A stretch of 64,000 bases of DNA. Origin: Plutella xylostella. Taxonomy: Eukaryota > Arthropoda > Insecta > Lepidoptera > Plutellidae. The stretch spans positions 2,740,501-2,804,500 of the forward strand of contig NC_063998.1 of the NCBI RefSeq assembly GCF_932276165.1. Reading direction: 5' to 3'. Position numbers and translations under genes: made by a program. Shown here piece after piece: positions 58,701 to 64,000 of this stretch (position 1 is its first letter; every line of letters begins with the position of its first letter). The notes beneath the pieces were generated by a model, which saw nothing but the letters and a program-made list of their open reading frames with translations, was not told the DNA's origin and did not search any database.

Positions 58701-60759
58701 GCAAGAGTATTCTAGCTTATTCTATATCTCTTCCCGCAGGCAAGGTGAACCCGACGCAATGCGAAGCCCTGACCATGATCGCTGCTCAAGTGATGGGCAA
58801 CCATGTGGCGTGTACTATTGGAGGCAGCAACGGACACTTCGAGCTGAATGTGTTCAAGCCCATGATCGTGGCCAACGTGCTGAGGTCTATTAGGCTGATT
58901 GGTGAGTTTATGTTGCCTTTTTAGGGTAGGGATGGTGGATGAAGGGATATAAATGGGAATGTCAGGTCAGGGTGGAATAGGATGGGTACTGTAACCCGAC
59001 GTTTAGGGTGCATTTCCATTAGATACTATGCTGCATTGCTGTGGATGCGTTTGATATCCATCAATCATAATTATTCAATCTTGTTCACATTTTTGTTAGC
59101 ACAGTTATGTTGTCTTACTATATAAGTATATGACATAATAATTATGCTCGCAGCTATAATCCCCCGAATCCCCGTTCGTTCGTTATCGACGACGTAGATT
59201 AATGATACTATATCGTGATTTGCCATAAGTACGGCTCTGTCATTGGTGGAACGCGCAACAACGATTTTCTACGTCGGTAACGAACCCGCGTAGCGGCCGC
59301 AATATCTCAAATTTTAAAAGTTTTATCTAACAAATGCGTTGTTTTACAGGTGACGGCTGCCAGGCGTTCAACAAGAACTGCGCAGTCGGCATCCAGGCCA
59401 ACGAGCAGATGATCAACAAGATCATGCAGGAGTCGCTCATGCTGGTCACCGCGCTCAACCCGCACATCGGATACGATAAGGTAATGTCAATCTTGATTTA
59501 TATGAGGCGTTGATGAGTGATCTATGTGATACGGGATAGTGACGTGCGCTCTATTGAGGTTAGTGTAGGAACGAATCCAGCCTGTAAGTATACAGAGTGA
59601 TTGGGGATAAGGGTGCTTACATAGAGAAACGGGTTTCCTGTATCTACCTGTACTGGTAACCTGATTATGCGAAAGCGCTCATGACATTAAAAAATCCGGG
59701 AAATGCTCCGTGAGTGAGCGCTTTCGCATAATCAGGTAACCGGTACAGGGAACCCGATTCTCTATGTAAGCACCCTAAGGCATTATAGGGTTCAATTGAC
59801 TGCAAATTCCTTCCACTACAACCTTACCAATCACCCTCTATATTGGCGAGCGTACGTAAGGAGATGTCCTTGAGATTGGACCAAATTTGGTCAACAAAAT
59901 GCTGCCATAAAATATCGGTCTTATTCATAAAAAAACCTTAAAGTAGGTTTACTGAGCTCAATAGTTACGGAACACATTAAGCCTATTTGAGGTTTCGTAA
60001 AAATCTCTATTCATAATAGTTCCGTAAACCTTCAGTAACTATAGTGATGCTAATAGATTTCACAGACCAAACATTTTGACATTTACCCTATTAAGTTGCC
60101 GGTCCGACGAAACCATAAACAAAAATAGCGAAAACTTTCATTCATTTATCAATCTCTATTATCTATGTTAGCCACGGCGCGGCACTTAAAAAAGTTTACG
60201 TTGGCTTAAAGGCGCAGTTGGCCAAGCCAAAACCCACAAAAAAAAATAATTAAATTTTTACGTTACCATGGCAACTTATTTTAAGCAAATATTAACTCAC
60301 AACAAATGTCAAATCGTCAATAACGCAGAACAGCTGTTGACCGGCCGCCATGTTTTTGTACAAGAGGAGGCTTACGGAAGGTGTATAGTAGGGTCCAGCC
60401 AACTTTAGCATATCAAGGTTTTACGAATCAGTTGGAGAGTTCTTTAGCGCTATTGATCGTTTATGAATAAAGTTTTTTTGACATTTGCTTATAGCAGGCC
60501 TATAGGTCTCCCGTAACTTTTTATGAATAAGACCGTACGTGTACACGTTCAAATTTTTGAGTGAATGACATTTCCACGTACATAAGACCTGCAATTTTCA
60601 TATTTATAACTCTTTTCCCCTCCTCAGGCTGCCCTGATCGCGAAGACGGCGCACAAGGAAGGTTCCACGCTGAAGGCGACCGCCATCAAACTGAACATCC
60701 TGACGGCAGAACAGTTCGACCAATACGTACGCCCCGAGGAGATGCTTGGGCCTAAGTAA
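43676..60759 (+). CDS. FH: Fumarate hydratase (class II), alternative first exons and two 3' cassettes
   Basis: Encodes fumarase, which interconverts fumarate and L-malate in the mitochondrial TCA cycle and also in the cytosol. Shared exons 2-7 carry the class II signatures: TGSGTQSNMNTNE (exon 4), HPNDHVNKSQSSND (exon 5), THLMDA with the active-site His (exon 6), and GSSIMPG (exon 7), which continues as KVNP in exon 8 to complete the catalytic loop. Two start exons (43676, 50444) both end in phase 0. The mitochondrial form totals 1,503 nt (500 aa) and the cytosolic form 478 aa, close to the usual animal size. Exons 8-10 exist twice (A: 56742, 57291, 57910; B: 58740, 59350, 60628), with matching lengths, phases and separate stops. 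The A and B tails differ at 24 of about 140 residues. Mutually exclusive cassette use is inferred from the layout and is not proven. Confidence 0.95.
43790..44350. other. Start of long FH intron 1
   Basis: AT-rich, with nothing recognised before the TIR element at 44354. Confidence 0.5.
44354..46088. mobile_element. TIR element (Harbinger-like) carrying a large palindrome
   Basis: CCCCATCCACACGCT (44356-44370) is matched inverted by AGCGTGTGGATGGGG (46072-46086). TTA flanks both sides (44351-44353, 46089-46091) and could be a 3-bp target duplication. Both ends hold GTTTGCTGTTTG and AAACACGG-like subterminal motifs. There is no transposase frame. The interior is replaced by the palindrome at 44646-45839. 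Confidence 0.7.
44646..45839. repeat. 1.2-kb palindrome from two opposed ACCGACTTCAAAAAA-family copies
   Basis: The left arm runs to 45266 and the right arm begins at 45294, with a 27-nt spacer. Innermost arms: GAACTGTTCTTTTTTGAAG and its complement. The match extends outward for about 550 bp through AACCGACTTCAAAAAA (45149, mirrored at about 45395) to GTATGTTCACCGATTACTCC. The right arm stops short of the outer terminus, so it is truncated. Confidence 0.92.
46419..46626. mobile_element. MITE with TAA duplication (Harbinger-like)
   Basis: GGCCCGGGTCTCCTATTT at the left; AAATAGGAGACCCAGGCC at the right, flanked by TAA on both sides (46416-46418, 46627-46629). The interior carries repeated CGCCGTAG and ACGCC motifs. 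Confidence 0.88.
46873..47074. mobile_element. MITE built of GCATCTGCGGAC subrepeats
   Basis: CCACTACACGTCTGCGGATGC at the left is mirrored by GCATCCGCGGACGTGTAGTGG at the right. CATAAT flanks both sides (46867-46872, 47075-47080). Confidence 0.8.
47285..47765 (+). mobile_element. LINE ORF2 C-terminal fragment (RTE-like), broken
   Basis: Two in-frame blocks read LLYGVEAWTLTQTMCKRLEA then MWVYRRILKISWRDKIK, and RRKLQYLGHIMRNSKYGLL then LFRAAVSKERISQMIADLR with a stop. This C-terminal pattern belongs to RTE-type LINEs. A GAA tail follows (47750-47762). The fragment is interrupted by the hairpin at 47482-47525. Confidence 0.8.
47482..47525. repeat. Perfect 21-bp inverted repeat with 2-nt loop
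   Basis: AATTTTCTCCTTTTTACGGTT, two bases, then its exact complement. The right arm is the native LINE coding sequence; the left arm is an inverted copy of it. Confidence 0.95.
47868..48346. mobile_element. TIR element with long internal inverted repeats
   Basis: GTGTCTAGAAACTT near the left end is mirrored by AGTTTCTAGACCC near the right. An inner pair (CAATGACAAAAGAATAAAGAG at about 47964 and its complement at about 48250) also matches. Boundaries are approximate. Confidence 0.65.
48421..48535 (-). mobile_element. LINE 3' UTR remnant with GAA tail
   Basis: On the minus strand a 3'-UTR-like segment ends in (GAA)n at 48421-48440, like the tails of the LINEs at 872 and 47285. Confidence 0.5.
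48609..49111. mobile_element. Putative MITE with GGCTGCAAAG ends
   Basis: GGGCTGCAAAG at the left and CTTTGCAGCC at the right are inverted. GTTATCGACGTAGATAAACG inside is mirrored by CGTTTATCTACGTCGATAAA near the right end. A related fragment lies in the FH intron at 59170-59290. Confidence 0.6.
49231..49437 (+). repeat. Interspersed repeat (LINE-tail-like)
   Basis: Contains CCAAATTTCATTCAAATCCG, GTTCAGTAGTTTTGGCGTGA and a terminal GCATTTATAATATTAG, a repeat tail common in lepidopteran genomes as I recall it. The family is not assigned. Confidence 0.6.
49440..50443. other. Noncoding DNA upstream of FH exon 1c
   Basis: Would contain the promoter of the cytosolic FH transcript if exon 1c is real. 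No element identified. Confidence 0.35.
50444..50491 (+). CDS. FH: FH exon 1c: candidate cytosolic start
   Basis: Sixteen codons, MACTTCLDSVGRPKKM, then a GTAAGT donor in phase 0, the same phase as exon 1m. The peptide does not look like a mitochondrial signal. It lies 0.9 kb before exon 2. Assignment rests on phase, start context (AAAATGG) and donor quality. Confidence 0.65.
51060..51135 (+). mobile_element. LINE 3' end with GAT tail in FH intron
   Basis: GCTTCGGGAGAGGCCTACGCC then TATAGGCTGATGATGATGAT. A related piece lies at 57660-57850. Confidence 0.6.
51376..51492 (+). CDS. FH: FH exon 2
   Basis: RKEKDTMGELEVPDDRLYG then AQTVRSVMNFPIGGIEERMP, the conserved fumarase N-terminal domain. 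Acceptor CCCCGCAG, donor GTGAGT, 39 codons, phase 0 at both ends. Confidence 0.95.
51493..53236. other. FH intron 2
   Basis: AT-rich; no gene or repeat recognised. Confidence 0.6.
53237..53318 (+). CDS. FH: FH exon 3
   Basis: YPVIVAFGILKKAAAKVN then VEFGLDKKV; acceptor TTCTTTCAG, donor GTAAGT after one base of the next codon (phase 1). Confidence 0.95.
53707..53828 (+). CDS. FH: FH exon 4
   Basis: SEAIQQACDDVISGKLYREG, FPLVIWQ and TGSGTQSNMNTNE, the first substrate-binding signature. Donor GTGAGT. Confidence 0.95.
53867..54050 (-). mobile_element. LINE 3'-end-like remnant in FH intron 4
   Basis: On the minus strand a GC-richer block ends in GATGATGATGA, the same tail type as at 14505. Confidence 0.45.
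54246..54478 (+). CDS. FH: FH exon 5
   Basis: VIANRAIQILGGKLGS, then HPNDHVNKSQSSNDTYPTAM, the second signature. Ends in phase 2 before GTGAGT. Confidence 0.95.
55005..55210 (+). CDS. FH: FH exon 6
   Basis: THLMDAVPLTLGQEFSGYAA includes the catalytic-region histidine. Then LGGTAVGTGLNTRIGF. Donor GTTAGT, phase 1. Confidence 0.95.
55256..55360. mobile_element. Small MITE in FH intron 6
   Basis: GTACGGGGCGCATTTAAG at the left and CTTAAATGCGCCCCGTAC at the right are perfect inverted repeats; TA flanks both sides. Confidence 0.85.
55641..55844 (+). CDS. FH: FH exon 7, last shared exon
   Basis: IPFETAPNKFESLACHDAMV through ENEPGSSIMPG. The catalytic-loop serines (GSS) are encoded here and the loop is completed by KVNP in exon 8A or 8B. 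Phase 1 donor GTGAGT. Confidence 0.95.
56092..56214 (+). pseudogene. Partial duplicate of FH exon 7
   Basis: About 123 nt nearly identical to the 3' part of exon 7, including its GTGAGTGG donor, but without the 5' 80 nt and without a plausible acceptor. Only about five substitutions separate it from exon 7. Confidence 0.9.
56646..56676 (+). pseudogene. 31-bp fragment of FH exon 8
   Basis: ATGGTAGCGGCACAAGTGAT and the following GGGCAACCACG match exon 8A with two substitutions. It is embedded in the C-rich tract just before exon 8A. Confidence 0.85.
56742..56903 (+). CDS. FH: FH exon 8A
   Basis: [20 protein letters not shown], then NVFKTMMVANVLRSIRLL. Acceptor after an unusual C-rich tract ending CCCCTAG; donor GTGAGT. 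162 nt, phase 1 in and out, as in 8B. Confidence 0.9.
57291..57421 (+). CDS. FH: FH exon 9A
   Basis: DSCLAFTKNCACGIRADEKV then ESLMLVTALNPHIGYDK. 131 nt. Its donor GTTATA is weak, unlike 9B. It differs from 9B at 11 of 43 residues. Confidence 0.85.
57660..57850 (+). mobile_element. LINE 3'-end remnant in intron 9A
   Basis: ACAGGTAACCGGTGGATGAA, then GGCGCTCCTTGGGAGAGACC, resembles the LINE end at 51060. Confidence 0.5.
57910..58041 (+). CDS. FH: FH exon 10A, with stop
   Basis: AAQIAKTAHKEGSTLKETAV through VRPEDMLGPK and TGA. Acceptor ATATTTCAG. No canonical AATAAA is seen in the 700 nt before exon 8B, though AATAAT/AATAAG variants occur. Confidence 0.9.
   Translation, partial: AAQIAKTAHKEGSTLKETAVKLGILTEEQFDKMVRPEDMLGPK
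58740..58901 (+). CDS. FH: FH exon 8B
   Basis: [20 protein letters not shown], then NVFKPMIVANVLRSIRLI. Acceptor CTTCCCGCAG, donor GTGAGT. Five residues differ from 8A. Confidence 0.93.
59350..59480 (+). CDS. FH: FH exon 9B
   Basis: DGCQAFNKNCAVGIQANEQM then ESLMLVTALNPHIGYDK. Closer to the usual fumarase sequence (GIQAN) than 9A. Donor GTAATG. Confidence 0.93.
59611..59775. mobile_element. MITE in FH intron 9B, TAA duplication
   Basis: GGGTGCTTACATAGAGAA at the left; TTCTCTATGTAAGCACCC at the right (one small mismatch), flanked by TAA (59608-59610, 59776-59778). Inner arms around GATTATGCGAAAGCGCTCA also match inverted. Confidence 0.9.
59916..60535. mobile_element. 620-bp TIR element in FH intron 9B
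   Basis: CGGTCTTATTCATAAA at the left and TTTATGAATAAGACCG at the right are perfect inverted repeats. No coding frame. Confidence 0.85.
60628..60759 (+). CDS. FH: FH exon 10B, with stop
   Basis: AALIAKTAHKEGSTLKATAI through VRPEEMLGPK and TAA. Acceptor CCTCCTCAG. ATTAAA at 61005-61010 is a possible poly(A) signal. Eight of 43 residues differ from 10A. Confidence 0.93.
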   Translation, partial: AALIAKTAHKEGSTLKATAIKLNILTAEQFDQYVRPEEMLGPK

Positions 60760-60817
60760 GGAGACTAGTGTGAAATGTGGGCGACCTAATATGAACTGAG
60801 AATTTAATGTGAAATGA

Positions 60818-62760
60818 AATAGTCATGTGAATGTTAATTACCTAATTTATTGTCTACCCAGCATTTTGTAAATACTGCTCATGTAATCATCATTTCTGTT
60901 CTAAGATGATCTTTTTATTAAGTGTCTTTTGCAAGTATTCTGCAATATTTATGTAATGTAATATTTTTATTGTAATAAGTTAATGTCTAAATATATGCGT
61001 ATTAATTAAATTCATTAGTTTAATTTCCTTGAAGTGGTAGGAATGAGGAGTGTAATGAAATTAGAAAAAATCAGCTTAGGAGATGCTTCAACTACTTTTT
61101 ATTATTATTTAGTTTGAATACATTGCACAGCTTTGGTAGACTTCTTTGGTACATTCATAAATTTTTCAGATCTTAAAATGAGACAAATAGTGTTAAATAT
61201 ATTACAGGCTATAACAAATTGTACTTTCATAGTAACTACAACTTTACAAACATTGTATTCAAGTATTTAACCAATTCCCGACCCCGACACACAAACCCAA
61301 GTGCAAACTAAACTACAATTAAAAACTAGGAGTTGTAATAATCATCACAAATACTGATACAATACTTAATATAATTCTTTGGAATGGGCTGATACAATAC
61401 TTAGTATAATTCTTTGGAATGGTTTTGTTACTTGTAAATCAAAACTGTTTACATTCTATCACATAAATATTATTTTTACATAATATAAGACTAGATTGGA
61501 AAATTAAATAAATGCAATTTATGATTCTTAAGTTTAGAAGGCATTGTAAATGATTGATTATGTAAGTAAAAATGATTATTCTTAACAAATGACGCCTACA
61601 TAAATACATCTTTGATATTTTGGAACTGTTTCACTGCAAGGTCTACTGGCAAATCAAAGTTATATGGTGTCAGTCGATCTAAGCTTTGCAAAGCATCTTG
61701 GAAGCCAGTATTGACAACATAACTTGTGGACGAATAATACGCATCTACTAGTGATCGACATTTCAGCATAATATTTAACCAAATGACAAGTTTGTGTGCA
61801 TTCAGAGCAGCACAAACAAAAGCTTTAAAATGTGCGTCATAACTTCTCTTGTAGGGAGTATGTGAGGCCAAGATACTGCCTATTGTACTCAGTAGACTCT
61901 GCTTATTGGAGATAGCTGTGCCTCCCACTATGTCCAAATTGAAGCTTTGGCTGAGCTTCCTGGCTGGTGTAGAGTTGAATGCGTCTCCATCATTCAGTTC
62001 ATAGTACCTCATGATTACTTCCCAAATATGAACTAATTTATTGGATGAAGATCTTCGGACTGGGAAGCAACCTATAAGAGGCACTAGGGACATAGACTCT
62101 GGTCCAGTCAGGCCGTGGTGAAGCAGGTCCCGCAGGTTCACCGAGAGGTGGCGGCGGACCGCAGTAGTCAGTGGAGCATCATTGATAACCACACCACCTT
62201 CCTCTGACTCACTGTCATAGCTCTCAATGGTGGACTGAGCTGGCCTGTCCCGAGAGACCAGACTGAGGACCCCATCTATAGACATCTCTAGCTTGGCTCT
62301 CAAGTTTCCCCAGTGAATAACTATAGTAGAAGACTTGCTCTCAAACTTTTTATTGGTATTAGGAGAACAACCAAACTGCGACACAGTAAATATCTGTATC
62401 AATGTAGAAGCTTTCCTCATCAAGTTAATAGTTTCAGTTCTGAGATCATCATTGTTAATTTTACTTCTTGAACTTCTAAATGAACTTTCTGGCTTCCCAA
62501 TATTTTTGGTCTCAATATTGATTTTTGGCTTTGGTTTCTCATTTTGCAGCTCTTCACTTTTCATGACTCTGATGAATGTTTGCATGTCTTCAATGTGGCC
62601 CTGCAGTTTAGCTATCACTTCATCTTTAGACAGTTGTCTGTCGGAGTACTGGCGGACGGCACAGTTGATTTGGTGTCTCAACTCGTCAGCAGTTAGAGGT
62701 TGATGGCAGCCCTCTTGTACGCTGCGGTCAATTTCAGTTCTGAGGTGCTCGATGAGGGAA
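60818..62760. repeat. Tandem segmental duplication, unit 1
   Basis: From AATAGTCATGTGAATG just after FH exon 10B to 62760. The same sequence restarts at 62758 and continues to the window end. It carries the FH 3' UTR and most of RUNDC1. Unit 1 has a small internal tandem repeat at about 61350-61420 that unit 2 lacks. Confidence 0.93.
61596..62681 (-). CDS. RUNDC1: RUNDC1-like protein, copy 1, 5'-truncated
   Basis: A 361-codon frame from the first Met ends in the stop at 61596. The RUN domain occupies about residues 172-355, with LRDLLHHGL, PLIGCFPVRR, TPARKLSQSFNLD, ASHTPYKRSYDAHFKA and SLDRLTPYNFDLPVDLAV, which identify RUNDC1 among RUN proteins. RUN domains typically bind small GTPases. 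The frame is open further upstream to 62774, but RUNDC1-derived sequence stops at about 62760, where the second tandem unit (FH 3' UTR) begins. The N-terminal half and promoter are therefore missing; RUNDC1 relatives are considerably longer. Over the 162 codons that can be compared with copy 2 the proteins are identical, despite 13 base differences. Confidence 0.9.
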   Translation of the reverse strand: MRHQINCAVRQYSDRQLSKDEVIAKLQGHIEDMQTFIRVMKSEELQNEKPKPKINIETKNIGKPESSFRSSRSKINNDDLRTETINLMRKASTLIQIFTVSQFGCSPNTNKKFESKSSTIVIHWGNLRAKLEMSIDGVLSLVSRDRPAQSTIESYDSESEEGGVVINDAPLTTAVRRHLSVNLRDLLHHGLTGPESMSLVPLIGCFPVRRSSSNKLVHIWEVIMRYYELNDGDAFNSTPARKLSQSFNLDIVGGTAISNKQSLLSTIGSILASHTPYKRSYDAHFKAFVCAALNAHKLVIWLNIMLKCRSLVDAYYSSTSYVVNTGFQDALQSLDRLTPYNFDLPVDLAVKQFQNIKDVFM

Positions 62761-64000
62761 TAGTCATTTGAATGTTAATTACCTAATTTATTGTCTACCC
62801 CAGCATTTTGTAAATACTGCTAATGTAATCATCATGTCTGTTCTAAGATGATCTTTTTATTAAGTGTCTTTTGCAAGTATTCTGCAATATTTATGTTATG
62901 TAATATTTTTATTGTAATAAGTTAAAGTTTAAATATATGTGTATTAATTAAACTCATTAGTTTAATTTCCTTGAAGTAGTGGGGATGAGGAGTTGAATTT
63001 ATTAAGACAAAAACAATTTAGGAGATGCTTCAACTACTTTATATTAATATTTAGTTTGAATACATTGCACAGCTTTGGTAGACTTCTTTGGTACATTAAT
63101 AAATTTTTCAGATCTTAAAATGAGACAAATAGTGTTAAATATATTACAGGCTATAACAAATTGTACTTTCATAGTAACTACAACTTTACAAACATTGTAT
63201 TCAAGTATTTAAACAATTCCCGACCCCGACACACAAACCCAAGTGCAAACTAAACTACAATTAAAAACTAGGAGTTATAATAATGTGGATAATCATTACA
63301 ATTACTGATACAATACTTAATATAATTCTTTGGAATGGTTTTGTTACTTGTAAATCAAAACTGTTTACATTCTATCACATAAATATTATTTTTACATAAT
63401 ATAAGACTAGATTGGTAAATTATATAAATGCAATTTATGATTCTTAAGTTTAGAAGGCATTGTAAATGATTGATTATGTAAGTAAAAATGATTATTCTTA
63501 ACAAATGACGCCTACATAAATACATCTTTGATATTTTGGAACTGTTTGACTGCAAGGTCTACTGGCAAATCAAAGTTATATGGTGTCAGTCGATCTAAAC
63601 TTTGCAAAGCATCTTGGAAGCCAGTATTGACAACATAACTTGTGGACGAATAATACGCATCTACTAACGATCGACATTTCAGCATAATATTTAACCAAAT
63701 GACAAGTTTGTGTGCATTCAGTGCAGCACAAACAAAAGCTTTAAAATGTGCATCGTAACTTCTCTTGTAGGGAGTATGTGAAGCCAAGATGCTGCCTATT
63801 GTACTGAGTAGACTTTGCTTGTTGGAGATAGCCGTGCCTCCCACTATGTCCAAATTGAAGCTTTGGCTGAGCTTCCTGGCTGGTGTAGAGTTGAATGCGT
63901 CTCCATCATTCAGTTCATAGTACCTCATGATTACTTCCCAAATATGAACTAATTTATTGGATGAAGATCTTCGGACTGGGAAGCAACCTATAAGAGGCAC
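62758..64000. repeat. Tandem segmental duplication, unit 2 (incomplete)
   Basis: Repeats 60818 onward with roughly 2-3 percent differences. The junction shows microhomology AATAGTCAT. Confidence 0.93.
63512..64000 (-). CDS. RUNDC1: RUNDC1-like protein, copy 2, partial at window edge
   Basis: The last 162 codons (PLIGCFPVRR to the stop at 63512) are identical in protein to copy 1. The 5' part lies beyond the window and is probably the intact gene. It is tail-to-tail with FH. Confidence 0.92.
   Translation of the reverse strand: MPLIGCFPVRRSSSNKLVHIWEVIMRYYELNDGDAFNSTPARKLSQSFNLDIVGGTAISNKQSLLSTIGSILASHTPYKRSYDAHFKAFVCAALNAHKLVIWLNIMLKCRSLVDAYYSSTSYVVNTGFQDALQSLDRLTPYNFDLPVDLAVKQFQNIKDVFM

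Noticed and set aside
56742..60759. FH cassettes A and B as two misassembled haplotypes
   Set aside because: They differ at 24 of about 140 residues and their introns are unrelated; far more than allelic divergence.
1..64000. CRISPR arrays, rRNA genes, prokaryotic operons
   Set aside because: No regularly spaced repeats or rRNA sequence; exon-intron genes show that this is a eukaryotic genome.

Overview
The window looks like the nuclear genome of a moth or butterfly. It is AT-rich, its genes have short exons and insect-like splice sites, and the intergenic DNA is full of repeats I associate with Lepidoptera: tRNA-derived SINEs, GAA- and GAT-tailed LINE 3' ends, TIR elements, and the family whose ends read ACCGACTTCAAAAAA. 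The lepidopteran assignment is inference from repeats and gene structure; no marker gene was compared.

Layout. Positions 1-34,600 hold almost no host coding sequence: a young 5'-truncated LINE with a 12-bp target duplication (872-2467), two SINEs, several LINE tails, two hAT-like non-autonomous elements with 8-bp target duplications (21608-23544 and 24637-25708), and a local patchwork of direct and inverted duplications (23977-27361). Positions 34,618-42,740 (minus strand) hold the first exons of an LPGAT1-type lysophospholipid acyltransferase. Its first coding intron contains a complete 1,946-codon Plexin-A gene, on the same strand and without a single intron in its coding sequence. Positions 43,676-60,759 (plus strand) hold fumarate hydratase (FH). 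Positions 61,596-64,000 (minus strand) hold a RUNDC1-like gene: a 5'-truncated first copy, then the start of a tandem second copy that runs off the window.

The most striking system is FH. It has two candidate first exons, one encoding a mitochondrial presequence and one a short cytosolic-type N-terminus; both join exon 2 in phase 0. After seven shared exons the last three exons (8, 9, 10) occur twice in tandem. Each set has identical exon lengths and intron phases, its own stop codon and an intact reading frame, and the encoded proteins differ at 24 of about 140 residues. The gene could therefore make enzymes with alternative C-terminal parts as well as alternative N-termini. Broken fragments of exon 7 and exon 8 lie between the shared part and the first cassette.

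The genes are mostly unrelated in function: semaphorin receptor signalling (Plexin-A), phospholipid remodelling (LPGAT1), the TCA/urea-linked fumarate reaction (FH) and a RUN-domain protein (RUNDC1). Their arrangement is notable: LPGAT1 and FH are head-to-head with under 1 kb between their 5' parts, FH and RUNDC1 are tail-to-tail, and Plexin-A is nested.
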